Source of the DNA: an uncultured Bacteroidota bacterium
GTDB lineage: Bacteria > Bacteroidota > Bacteroidia > UKL13-3
Direction: 5' to 3'
Assembly: GCA_903888395.1 (NCBI GenBank)
Contig: CAISTO010000445.1
Location: 1-19,797 of the forward strand
DNA length: 19,797 nt
Shown here: positions 7,777 to 15,601 of the stretch, piece by piece
How the letters are laid out: every line of letters begins with the position of its first letter
Numbering within the stretch: the first letter of the stretch is position 1
Translations under genes and position numbers: made by a program
Notes under the pieces: model-generated
What the model saw: only the letters and a program-made list of their open reading frames with translations
What the model was told of the DNA's origin: nothing
The model's database searches: none

Positions 7777-9211
7777 AAACATAGGTACTAAATACCATTC
7801 TACTTCCGTTTGGCATTATTCCTTCCATGACTACCTGTCCTCGTAGTTGTTCAAAATCGGCAATTAATTCTTCCGGTTTTTCGTATTGTTTTTTGTTTAA
7901 AGCAATCAATATAAATCCTTCGCTTAAACCAATATTAGCTATTTTACCATTTTTTATATTGTAAATTTTAATACCATTTTTTATTCCTAATTTATCTTTT
8001 TCTAGCTTAGGCAATGTTTGGAAATCGGCACCTAATGATTCAGATGTGATGGTTCCTTTTCTAAGAATGGCAGTGTTACCTTCTTTGTTTATTAAATTAA
8101 AGGTTGTCTCGGTTTCTTTTCCATTTCTTAAATAAGTAAACTTGGCTTTATCTCCCGGACGCATATAAGCCATGTACTCGTCAAAAATAGCTTTGCTATC
8201 AATTTCCTTATCATTTATTTTTACTATCACATCGCCAGTTCTAATGCCAGATTTATCAGCAGGACTTTCGGCCAAAACAGAACTTACATAAACTCCTAAA
8301 TTATTGCTGATATTTAGTTTTTGTGCCAAACGTGAATCAATATCAGCAATGTCCATTCCGGTATAACCACGTTGAACTTCTTTAAAATCAATCAAATCTT
8401 TGATAATTTTTGAAACAATATTGGATGGAATGGCAAATCCATAACCAATATAACTACCGGTTTGACTTGAAATAGCGGTATTTATACCCACCAATCTTCC
8501 TTCTAAATCAACCAAAGCACCACCGCTATTTCCTGGATTAATAGCCGCATCGGTTTGAATAAAAGATTCAATTGGAAACTGATTATTTACAATATTGATG
8601 TTCCTTCCTTTAGCACTAACTATTCCCGCAGTTACGGTAGATGTAAGGTTAAAAGGATTGCCAACGGCCAAAACCCATTCGCCAATTTTTACATCATCGC
8701 TATTGCCAAAAATAATATGTGGCAATGCTTTGGCTTCAATTTTTAAAACAGCAATATCCGTAGAAGGATCGCTGCCAATTAATTTGGCTTGGTAAGATTG
8801 TTTTTTATTATTTAAAATAACTTCTATGGTATTTGCACCTTTTATTACATGATAATTAGTAACTATATAACCATCTTCGGTAATTATAACGCCACTTCCT
8901 GAGCTTGCTACTGGTCCACGTTGGCCAAAGAAATCAAACTGACTGAAGAAATCAAATTGTGGATCAACATAGTTTTGTTGATTGCTTAATGTTTTTATAA
9001 AAACTACACTTTGAGTAGATGATGCAGATGCTTTTATAAAATCTAAACTGGTAATTGAACTACCCTTGTAGTTCACAGATTCAAAATTATTTTCGTTTTT
9101 TTTACTAAAATCTTGAACTAATATAGCTGGTGAATACATTTTATAAAACACATACGAACCGGCAATTCCACTAATGAAGCTTACTGCTACGAATACTATT
9201 TTTTTTAACAT
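7772..9211 (-). CDS. degP: HtrA/DegP-family periplasmic serine protease
   Basis: Envelope protease/chaperone of 479 aa that degrades or holds misfolded exported proteins. An N-terminal hydrophobic segment (about 4-22) is a signal peptide or membrane anchor. The trypsin-like domain spans about 65-270 with the full triad: His121 in TNYHV, Asp152 in STDIAVLK and Ser229 in NPGNSGGAL. A first PDZ domain lies at about 280-375 (GYTGMDI, then SPADKSGIRTGDVIVKI). A second, more diverged PDZ fills about 390-479. The loop before the catalytic His contains a tandem peptide, QFDFFSQFDFFGQ (85-97), encoded by an 18-bp-period DNA duplication. The gene follows the DUF1573 gene by 14 bases and ends in a strong terminator, so it closes the operon. 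DegQ or DegS naming would be equally possible. Confidence 0.93.
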   Translation of the reverse strand: MLKKIVFVAVSFISGIAGSYVFYKMYSPAILVQDFSKKNENNFESVNYKGSSITSLDFIKASASSTQSVVFIKTLSNQQNYVDPQFDFFSQFDFFGQRGPVASSGSGVIITEDGYIVTNYHVIKGANTIEVILNNKKQSYQAKLIGSDPSTDIAVLKIEAKALPHIIFGNSDDVKIGEWVLAVGNPFNLTSTVTAGIVSAKGRNINIVNNQFPIESFIQTDAAINPGNSGGALVDLEGRLVGINTAISSQTGSYIGYGFAIPSNIVSKIIKDLIDFKEVQRGYTGMDIADIDSRLAQKLNISNNLGVYVSSVLAESPADKSGIRTGDVIVKINDKEIDSKAIFDEYMAYMRPGDKAKFTYLRNGKETETTFNLINKEGNTAILRKGTITSESLGADFQTLPKLEKDKLGIKNGIKIYNIKNGKIANIGLSEGFILIALNKKQYEKPEELIADFEQLRGQVVMEGIMPNGSRMVFSTYVY

Positions 9212-9225
9212 ATACTTTTAACTTT

Positions 9226-10356
9226 TTATCTTACAATATTTGCACTTATTGATATATTTATTTCTTGATTATTTGGATCATTTGTAATTAATTTAATACC
9301 TCTTATGTCTAAACCAACCACGTTAAATGAGGTGTAATCTACTTTCATTTTTACTTTTTGCTTAGGTTTTATAACCATGCTTTCTAATTCTACATTTACA
9401 CAATTACATGAACGTTTTACTTTTCTAATAATTAAATCTGTTTTGCCTTTATTAGTAAGTGTAAAATAGGTAATTGAACTGTCTTTATAACCAATATCTC
9501 CATAATGATGCGATAACCTGTCAATGGTAAATTTAGGTGATTTCTTTAATTCTTTAGGTGTTAAATATGAAAAATCTTCCTTTATTTTAGCGTTTACATA
9601 AATTAATTTCACAGGAAATGAATCATCGTTGGTGTATATTTTTACTTCTTGACTAAACTCTCCAAAATCCATTTTGCTTTTTGGTGTGAATTTAATTTTT
9701 AATTCAATATCAGTATTTGGTATCATTTCATAATAAGCACCTTTAACTTCTATATTTGGCGGTGTTTCTATGCGTGTTATTTTTATAACTTTATTGCTTA
9801 AATTATATAATTTTAAGTAATCACTATCACTTTTGGTGTTTAATACATTGAAGTTAAAAGTATTGTTATTTACTGCAGTAAAACCATATTGAAAGGTGTA
9901 AGTGGAACCAAATTGATATTTTGAAGGAGCAACGTTTCCTTTTACAAACACTTGCGATTTTTCTACTTCTGTATTTGTAAACACGGTAATTGCTTTTCTG
10001 AAAACTCCTGGTCTTCCTGCGGGGTTAAAAATAGCTCTAATATTTCCTACTGCACCCGGTGCAATTGGTTGGGTTGTCCACTCACTGCGCGTACAGCCAC
10101 ATTCGGGCTGAATATCTTTTATAATTAATGGAATATTTCCTGTGTTTTTAATTGAAAAATTATGAATTAACAACCCTCCATTTTCATTTACTACGCCAAA
10201 ATCGAATTCTTTTTCTTCCAATACAAATTTTGAATATTTATCGGGAGCTGTAACTTCTTCTTTAATTGGAGTGTTTTTGTTTTTTTTGTTTTTCTGTGCA
10301 AATGCAATATTTCCTTGCAACAAAATACAAATTGTAAATACAATAATTTTATTCAT
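9226..10356 (-). CDS. Exported DUF1573 protein with two DUF1573-like domains
   Basis: A 376-aa exported protein with a signal peptide (MNKIIVFTI, hydrophobic core, cut near AFA/QK at about residue 20) and a Lys-rich linker. Residues about 42-143 form a typical DUF1573 domain: FDFGVV, then NTGNIPLIIKDI, ECGCT, and a GxFRKAITVFTN strand. The middle (about 150-260) is another immunoglobulin-like beta domain of the ASPM/SPD-2/Hydin kind. Residues about 280-376 are a second DUF1573-like domain with HYGDIG, NKGKTDLIIRKV and SCNCV. Each DUF1573 domain keeps a Cys-x-Cys pair (C86/C88 and C317/C319). The biochemical role is unknown; the fold suggests a structural or protein-binding part at the cell surface or in the periplasm. 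It lies 14 bases before htrA and is probably co-transcribed with it. Confidence 0.85.
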   Translation of the reverse strand: MNKIIVFTICILLQGNIAFAQKNKKNKNTPIKEEVTAPDKYSKFVLEEKEFDFGVVNENGGLLIHNFSIKNTGNIPLIIKDIQPECGCTRSEWTTQPIAPGAVGNIRAIFNPAGRPGVFRKAITVFTNTEVEKSQVFVKGNVAPSKYQFGSTYTFQYGFTAVNNNTFNFNVLNTKSDSDYLKLYNLSNKVIKITRIETPPNIEVKGAYYEMIPNTDIELKIKFTPKSKMDFGEFSQEVKIYTNDDSFPVKLIYVNAKIKEDFSYLTPKELKKSPKFTIDRLSHHYGDIGYKDSSITYFTLTNKGKTDLIIRKVKRSCNCVNVELESMVIKPKQKVKMKVDYTSFNVVGLDIRGIKLITNDPNNQEINISISANIVR

Positions 10357-10416
10357 TTTATTAATTTTTTTATTACTTCTGATTGTTTTTATTTATAAAA
10401 AGTTGCTTTGATATTT

Positions 10417-11208
10417 TTAAATATTTATTTCAAAATTATCATCATCTAAGTTAACTGGAAATGCTTTTCTATAAGTCCTTAATTCTGGCAGATAAATGGT
10501 ATATGTTGTTTCAAATTCATCATGTGTTAGCTCATTTAGTATTTTTCCTTGTGGACTAATTAAAGCACTTTGACCATTATAATTTATTTGTTTTCCGTCT
10601 TCGCCAACTCTATTTATAGCTGCTACATAACACTGGTTTTCTATAGCTCTTGCCTGTGTTAAAACTTGCCAATGTGTAACACGTTTTTCAGGCCAACTTG
10701 CTACTAAAATCATCAAATCATAATCAAAATTTTCGCTACGTTTTAACCAAACCGGAAACCTTAAATCATAACAAACAAATGGCGCGATTTTCCACCCTTT
10801 ATATTCAATAATAGTTCTATTATTTCCCGCAGTATAGTACTTGTTTTCTTCAGCCATTCTGAACAAATGTGCTTTGTTATAAAACTGAACATTTCCATTT
10901 GGTTCTACAAACAAAAATCGATTAAATATTTCATTGTTTTCAGTTATAATTAAACTTCCACAAATAGCAGCATTTTTTACCATAGCCACTTCTTTCATCC
11001 AAGTAACCGTAAATCCATCCATGGTTTCAGCTAATTTTTCGCTGTTCATGGTAAATCCTGTTGAAAACATTTCAGGTAAAACAAACAAGTCTGTTTGCTC
11101 CGTTATATCAAATATTCTATTAGTAAATTGCTTGATATTTGTAATTTTATCTTCCCAAAACAAATTGCTTTGAATCAATGTAATTTTTAACGAATCGCTT
11201 GTATTCAT
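10417..11208 (-). CDS. Carbon-nitrogen hydrolase, omega-amidase (YafV/Nit2) type
   Basis: A 263-aa cytoplasmic nitrilase-superfamily enzyme with the complete Glu-Lys-Cys triad: Glu46 in LPEMFSTGF, Lys112 in FYNKAHLF and Cys146 in FVCYDLRFPVW. The MFSTGF stretch after the Glu, and the Cys-Tyr-Asp-Leu-Arg-Phe-Pro-Val-Trp context, are those of the YafV/Nit2 branch. That branch hydrolyses 2-oxoglutaramate or 2-oxosuccinamate to the 2-oxo acid and ammonia. The gene starts 15 bases after a YbdL-like aminotransferase gene. This supports the role: the transaminase uses glutamine (or methionine) and the amidase removes the oxoglutaramate formed, pulling the reaction forward. Members of the superfamily are hard to tell apart, so substrate is inferred from motif and neighbour. 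Confidence 0.85.
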   Translation of the reverse strand: MNTSDSLKITLIQSNLFWEDKITNIKQFTNRIFDITEQTDLFVLPEMFSTGFTMNSEKLAETMDGFTVTWMKEVAMVKNAAICGSLIITENNEIFNRFLFVEPNGNVQFYNKAHLFRMAEENKYYTAGNNRTIIEYKGWKIAPFVCYDLRFPVWLKRSENFDYDLMILVASWPEKRVTHWQVLTQARAIENQCYVAAINRVGEDGKQINYNGQSALISPQGKILNELTHDEFETTYTIYLPELRTYRKAFPVNLDDDNFEINI

Positions 11209-11223
11209 TTTTATGATTTTGTT

Positions 11224-12378
11224 TTAAATTTTCATTAGTTTTTCTGCCGCTTTTTCCAATGTTTCATTTTGTTTTGCAAAGCAAAAACGTAATAATTGAT
11301 TATCTGTTTTTTTACTATAAAATACAGAAACAGGAATACTTGCTATTTTGTTTACCTTTGTTAATCTTATAGCAAAATCTGTGTCTTTTTCTTGTGTTAT
11401 TTTTGAATAATTCAATAACTGAAAATAACTCCCTTGGCAATGTGATAATTTAAAATTTGAACCTTTTAAAAGTTTCCTAAAATAATCTCTTTTTTCCTGA
11501 TAAAAACCCGAAAGTTCAAGGTAAATACTTTTGTCATCCATAAACTCAGACATGGCATATTGAATAGGTGTATTGGTACTAAAAGCCATAAACTGATGAA
11601 CCTTTCTTAACTCTACTGTTAGATTTGCTGGAGCTAATATATAACCCATTTTCCAACCAGTGGTACTATAAGTTTTTCCAAATGATGAAACAATAAAACT
11701 ACGTTCGGCCAATGCGGGAAAACGTGCCACACTTTGATGTTCAACCATATCATAAATCATGTGTTCATAAACTTCATCACTACAAATAATAACATCTGTT
11801 CCACGAACTATTTTTTCCAGTTTTTGTAAATCCTGCGCATTTAATATACTTCCTGTAGGATTGTGAGGCGTATTAATTAATATCATTTTAGTTTTAAAAT
11901 TCACTAATTTCTTTACTTCATTCCAGTCAATTTTAAATTCTGGTAATTTTAACTCTACATGAATTGCACGACCTCCATTTAATTCTATAGCTGGCACATA
12001 ACTATCATAACAAGGTTCAATAACTATTACTTCGTCACCTTCTCTAATCATGGCGCTCATAATTGCATATATTCCGTGTGTAGCTCCAGGAACAATTGTT
12101 ATTTCAGAATTTGCATCGTATTGGGCTGAATATAAATCATAAGTTTTTTGAGCTATTTTTTCGCGCAGACTTAATAAACCTGGCATTGGTGCATATTGAT
12201 TCATGCCCAATTTCATGTATTTATTTACCAATTCTATTAATTTTGGCGATACATCAAAGTCGGGAAAACCTTGAGCTAAATTAATTGCATTGTGTTCGTT
12301 AGCTAATGCTGTCATTACCGCAAAAATACTAGTATTGGATTTTGGTAATTTTGATTTGATGGAACCGTTAAATTGCAT
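11224..12378 (-). CDS. PLP aminotransferase, methionine/glutamine aminotransferase (YbdL) type
   Basis: Fold-type I class I/II aminotransferase of 384 aa. Visible landmarks: the FPDF region at 38-41, HNPTG (172-176, with the PLP-binding Asn173), SDEVYEH (200-206, with Asp201 and Tyr204), the Schiff-base Lys235 in SSFGKTYSTTGWK, and the carboxylate-binding Arg364 in LLRFCFAK. The start ILNTPHNPTG context and the STTGWKMGY stretch fit the YbdL/kynurenine aminotransferase-like branch, which favours methionine, glutamine and aromatic amino acids. It leads the four-gene run and is followed after 15 bases by the omega-amidase-type gene. The pair would close methionine salvage by re-aminating 2-oxo-4-methylthiobutanoate with glutamine. 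Aspartate or aromatic aminotransferase activity remains possible. Confidence 0.87.
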   Translation of the reverse strand: MQFNGSIKSKLPKSNTSIFAVMTALANEHNAINLAQGFPDFDVSPKLIELVNKYMKLGMNQYAPMPGLLSLREKIAQKTYDLYSAQYDANSEITIVPGATHGIYAIMSAMIREGDEVIVIEPCYDSYVPAIELNGGRAIHVELKLPEFKIDWNEVKKLVNFKTKMILINTPHNPTGSILNAQDLQKLEKIVRGTDVIICSDEVYEHMIYDMVEHQSVARFPALAERSFIVSSFGKTYSTTGWKMGYILAPANLTVELRKVHQFMAFSTNTPIQYAMSEFMDDKSIYLELSGFYQEKRDYFRKLLKGSNFKLSHCQGSYFQLLNYSKITQEKDTDFAIRLTKVNKIASIPVSVFYSKKTDNQLLRFCFAKQNETLEKAAEKLMKI

Positions 12379-12620
12379 CCTGCAATATGCTATTATTACC
12401 CTAACATCTCCAAACCTTTCAAAACATTGTGAATAAAATGTTTTTTGACATATATTTTATATAAGCAATTTATTTTTGAAATTTTATTAATACTTTAAAT
12501 TAAAAGATTTGATAATTATTAAATGCAACTAATATTTTACATTTTAATCATTCTAAATTTAGGGAATACCTTTTTTAAACCAAACAATCATTTATTTTTG
12601 ACAAATATTTTTAATAAATA
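12379..12620. other. Divergent intergenic region before the aminotransferase and DUF1223 genes
   Basis: This 242-base, very AT-rich stretch separates two genes that point away from each other, so it must carry both promoters. For the plus-strand gene the best candidate is at 12593-12600. A second TAnnTTTG match, TATTTTTG at 12471-12478, is about 140 bases upstream of that gene. I find no strict TAnnTTTG on the minus strand before the aminotransferase. A 32-codon frame at 12523-12621 is discussed among the findings. Confidence 0.5.
12593..12600 (+). promoter_or_regulatory. Candidate -7 box upstream of the DUF1223 gene
   Basis: TATTTTTG at 12593-12600 matches TAnnTTTG, 20 bases before the ATG at 12621. 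At the -33 position there is only a T run (12571-12576) rather than a clear TTTG. The leader would be short and A/T-rich, as is usual in this phylum. Confidence 0.35.
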
Positions 12621-13394
12621 ATGAAATTTAAAATAATTAATAAACTTGTAATATTAGTAATTAGCGTACTTTTTTTTAGTAAAATAAGTTTTAGTCAAAT
12701 GCTTAAGCAACCTACATCTAAAGGATTTATGCCCGTTGTGTTAATTGAAAATTTCAGCTCTGAAGGTTGTAGCAGCTGTCCTGATGCTGATAAGTTTTTA
12801 GGCGAATTAATTCATGTGGCTGACAGTGCGGAACAACCCGTTTATGTAATTGATTTTCATGTGGATGTTTGGAATAGAAGTGGTTGGGTTGACAAATACA
12901 GTGACTCTTTAAATACCGTTAGGCAAATAAATTACATTGGAAAAATGAAAGATATTCCAATGTATACGCCTCAAAGTTTTTTAAATGGAATTCTCTCTGT
13001 TCCTGGTTCTGACAAAAAAAGTATTGCTAGTTTTATTAAGCAAACATTAGCTAGGCCAAGTGATAATTTTTTAAAAATAAATGCTTATCAAACCAATAAA
13101 GACACAGTTATTATTGAATATGAAATTTTTGGTAAAACGGATAGTTTGCTAATCAATTTTGCTTTAGTTGAAAACGATATTTATACCAAAGTTACTGCTG
13201 GCGAAAATAAAGGTAAATTGCTTCATCATCACAATGTAGTTAGGGCATTTAAAACAGAAAAAGTATTAGTTAATAAAGGAACTGCTTTTATATTAGTACC
13301 AAAAGGATTTAGCCTAAAACAATCGAGAGTAACAAGTTATATTCAGCATGAAAGAACTTGGTTTGTTAGTGGTGCCGACCAATTGGTTAATTAA
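12621..13394 (+). CDS. Exported DUF1223 thioredoxin-fold protein
   Basis: A 257-aa protein with a signal peptide (MKFKIINK, hydrophobic core, cut near SFSQ at about residue 25). The DUF1223 signature follows: VVLIENFSSEGCSSCPDADK, with a C-x-x-C pair at Cys50/Cys53 in the redox position of a thioredoxin fold. Asp79 and His81 lie in VIDFHVDVW, and a YTPQ-type cis-Pro region at about 115-118 matches the family. The C-terminal half (about 155-257) is predicted beta-rich. It probably acts in the periplasm or at the cell surface; redox activity is inferred from CSSC, and no substrate is known to me. It precedes the universal stress gene by 69 bases, with a separate promoter candidate between them. 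Confidence 0.85.
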   Translation: MKFKIINKLVILVISVLFFSKISFSQMLKQPTSKGFMPVVLIENFSSEGCSSCPDADKFLGELIHVADSAEQPVYVIDFHVDVWNRSGWVDKYSDSLNTVRQINYIGKMKDIPMYTPQSFLNGILSVPGSDKKSIASFIKQTLARPSDNFLKINAYQTNKDTVIIEYEIFGKTDSLLINFALVENDIYTKVTAGENKGKLLHHHNVVRAFKTEKVLVNKGTAFILVPKGFSLKQSRVTSYIQHERTWFVSGADQLVN

Positions 13395-13396
13395 TA

Positions 13397-13428
13397 TTTT
13401 AGAAAATTAAATATTACAACTACATTTG
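13397..13428 (+). promoter_or_regulatory. Candidate promoter of the universal stress gene
   Basis: TACATTTG at 13421-13428 is a full match to the TAnnTTTG -7 box. TTTTAG (13397-13402), a weak form of the -33 element, lies about 19 bases upstream. The -7 box ends 35 bases before the ATG at 13464. The spacing suits a Bacteroidota primary-sigma promoter. Confidence 0.45.
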
Positions 13429-13463
13429 TAAACGAAAAATTAAGAAATTTAAATTTAAATACA

Positions 13464-14348
13464 ATGACTCAAACTAAAAAAAATGTAATGCTTGTTCCCG
13501 TTGATTTTAGCGAAATTAGCTTAAATGCATTAGAACATGCAGCGCAAGCCGCTAAACATTTTGACAATGATTTAGTGCTTTTAAACATAGTTGAAGAATA
13601 TCTTTTAACTTCGTTATTTAATTTTGGAAACAATGAAGAAAAAGAAACATTGGCTCGAGAAAAAATTATGCCTGAGTTAGAAAAATTGGCTAGTCATATA
13701 TTTGATAAATACGGAATTCATTGTAAAACTGAAGTTAGAGTAGGTAGAATATATAAAACAATTACTGAAACTGCTGAAGAATTTCATTGTGATTGTATCA
13801 TAATGGGAACTCATGGTGCCAGTGGCTTTACGCGTATTTTAGGTACAAATTCAAGCAAAGTAATTAATTACAGTAATGTACCTGTAATTGTTGTTAAAAG
13901 TGCAAGAGCAAATAATGCATATAAAAACATCGTTTTCCCTTTAGACTTAAGTGTTGAATCAAAACAAAAAGTTAAAATGGCAATTCATTTAGCACATTCT
14001 TATCATGCTACTATTCATATTATTTATAATAAAGTAAGTGACGAGTTTTTAAATAATAAAATGATTGCAAATCTTCGTCAAGTAGAAAATATTTTTATTG
14101 AAAATGGAATTGAATTTACAGTAAAAGAAGTTGATGAATCAAACAGTGATTTTGCAGAAGAAACCTTAAAGTATGCTGAATATAGTCAAGCTGATTTAAT
14201 TATGATAATGACTCAATCAGAAGACAAAGGTCTTTCAGAATATATAATTGACACTTATGCTCAACGTATTGTGAATGCTGAAGGAACCGTTCCTGTTATG
14301 TGTGTAAATCCAAATAGAGATTTATTTAAAGCAGAATTTGTTATTTAA
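13464..14348 (+). CDS. Tandem-domain universal stress protein (UspA family)
   Basis: A 294-aa cytoplasmic protein with two Usp domains, at about 6-147 and 153-288. The first opens with VMLVPVDFSE and has the nucleotide-binding loop GTHGASGF followed by GTNSSKVI (about 117-136). Eight residues rather than nine separate the second Gly from the Gly-Thr, a spacing I associate with Bacteroidota paralogues. The second domain starts IVFPLDLSV, but its matching loop reads MTQSEDKGLSEYIID and lacks the glycines, so it probably does not bind ATP. Two-domain Usp proteins of this type are thought to act in stress survival; the specific trigger cannot be read here. It has its own promoter candidate and may end at a weak terminator (14379-14409). 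Confidence 0.9.
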   Translation: MTQTKKNVMLVPVDFSEISLNALEHAAQAAKHFDNDLVLLNIVEEYLLTSLFNFGNNEEKETLAREKIMPELEKLASHIFDKYGIHCKTEVRVGRIYKTITETAEEFHCDCIIMGTHGASGFTRILGTNSSKVINYSNVPVIVVKSARANNAYKNIVFPLDLSVESKQKVKMAIHLAHSYHATIHIIYNKVSDEFLNNKMIANLRQVENIFIENGIEFTVKEVDESNSDFAEETLKYAEYSQADLIMIMTQSEDKGLSEYIIDTYAQRIVNAEGTVPVMCVNPNRDLFKAEFVI

Positions 14349-14378
14349 TTTTCAGTTGAAAGGTTAATAGAGTTAATT

Positions 14379-14409
14379 GGTTGATATTATTTTTGCTTAT
14401 CAATTTTTT
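14379..14409 (+). terminator. Weak terminator-like hairpin after the universal stress gene
   Basis: TTGATA (14381-14386) pairs with TATCAA (14398-14403), extended by two G-T pairs, around an 11-base loop and followed by a run of six T. The stem is weak, with one true G/C pair. The left arm can pair instead with ATCAAC at 14416-14421, so two folds exclude each other. Confidence 0.35.
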
Positions 14410-14469
14410 GGTTTAATCAACTTATTAACCAAGCAACTTTATTAACTTGTGACAACTATTATCAATCAA

Positions 14470-14486
14470 CAGGGCTATTTACCCTG
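14470..14486 (+). promoter_or_regulatory. Small GC-rich hairpin in front of the mnmA start
   Basis: CAGGG (14470-14474) and CCCTG (14482-14486) form a perfect 5-bp stem with a 7-base loop, ending 14 bases before the ATG at 14501. Four of the five pairs are G/C, which stands out in this AT-rich gap. It could affect translation start of mnmA; no riboswitch family is recognised. Confidence 0.4.
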
Positions 14487-14500
14487 AAATGTTTTGAAAA

Positions 14501-15601
14501 ATGAGTAAAAAAGGAAAAATTTTAGTTGCCATGAGTGGCGGCTTAGACAGTACCGTGGCTGCAGTGATGCTCCGCGAAGAAGGTTACGAAGTAATTGGTG
14601 TAACCATGAAAACTTGGGACTATCAAAACAGTGGAGGGTCTAAAAAAGAAACTGGATGCTGTAGCCTCGATAGCATTAACGATGCAAGAACTATTGCAGT
14701 TAAACACGGAATTCATCACATGATTTTAGATATTCGTGACGAGTTTGGTGATTTTGTAATCGATAATTTTGTAGAAGAATATTTAGCTGGAAGAACCCCA
14801 AATCCTTGCGTGCTTTGCAATACACATATAAAGTGGGAAGCACTTTTAAAACGTGCAAATATGCTAGATTGTGAGTTTATAGCAACTGGTCATTATGCGC
14901 AAGTGCGCAATGAAAATAATAGATTTGTTATAAGCAAAGGTTTGGACGATAACAAAGATCAATCCTATGTTTTATGGGGATTAACTCAACAAAGTTTAGC
15001 CAAAACACAATTTCCGTTAGGAGGATTTAGAAAAACCGATATCAGGCAAATGGCCATTGACATGGGTTATGAAGAATTAGCCAATAAAAGTGAAAGTTAT
15101 GAAATTTGTTTTGTTCCTGACAACGATTATCGTGGTTTTTTAAAACGTAAGGTAGACGGTTTAGAAGCAAAAGTAGAAGGTGGAAACTTTACAAATTCTG
15201 AAGGGAAAATAATTGGAAAACACAGAGGATATCCTTTTTATACCATTGGCCAACGCAAAGGTTTAGAAATAGCTTTTGGTGAACCAATGTTTGTATTAGC
15301 TATTTACCCAGAAACTAATACAGTAGTTTTAGGACGTGAAATAGAATTACAACAAAAAGGAATGTGGGTTAGAAATATAAATATGGGTAAGTTTGAATCC
15401 GTATTAGATCCCATGGAATCTTTAACCAAAATTAGGTATAAAGATGCTGGAAGTATGGCCAATATTCAACAGGAAGGCGATAGAATGAAAGTAATTTTTA
15501 ATAACCACGTGAAAGCCATTGCCCCTGGACAAAGTGCCGTTTTTTACGATGGTAACGATGTAATTGGCGGTGGTTGGATTCAAGGAAGTTTTGATGTATA
15601 A
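14501..15601 (+). CDS. mnmA: tRNA-specific 2-thiouridylase MnmA
   Basis: A 366-aa cytoplasmic enzyme that thiolates U34 of tRNA-Lys, -Glu and -Gln at position 2, using ATP and a sulfur relay. The PP-loop is visible as MSGGLDSTVAA (11-21). The catalytic Cys106 lies in NPCVLCN, and the persulfide-handling Cys203 lies in SYEICFVPD; their 97-residue spacing equals that of the E. coli pair. The tRNA-binding GQRKGL segment and a C-terminal beta-barrel ending in GGWI are present. Extra cysteines at 53-54 (TGCCS) are commonly seen in MnmA. The length is standard. The leader holds two hairpins. The stop abuts that of the convergent RNA methyltransferase with no base between. Confidence 0.96.
   Translation: MSKKGKILVAMSGGLDSTVAAVMLREEGYEVIGVTMKTWDYQNSGGSKKETGCCSLDSINDARTIAVKHGIHHMILDIRDEFGDFVIDNFVEEYLAGRTPNPCVLCNTHIKWEALLKRANMLDCEFIATGHYAQVRNENNRFVISKGLDDNKDQSYVLWGLTQQSLAKTQFPLGGFRKTDIRQMAIDMGYEELANKSESYEICFVPDNDYRGFLKRKVDGLEAKVEGGNFTNSEGKIIGKHRGYPFYTIGQRKGLEIAFGEPMFVLAIYPETNTVVLGREIELQQKGMWVRNINMGKFESVLDPMESLTKIRYKDAGSMANIQQEGDRMKVIFNNHVKAIAPGQSAVFYDGNDVIGGGWIQGSFDV

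Noticed and set aside
12441..12463. TTGACA with a nearby TATAAG, resembling an E. coli-type promoter
   Set aside because: The boxes are only about 11 bases apart, and this phylum uses a different consensus.
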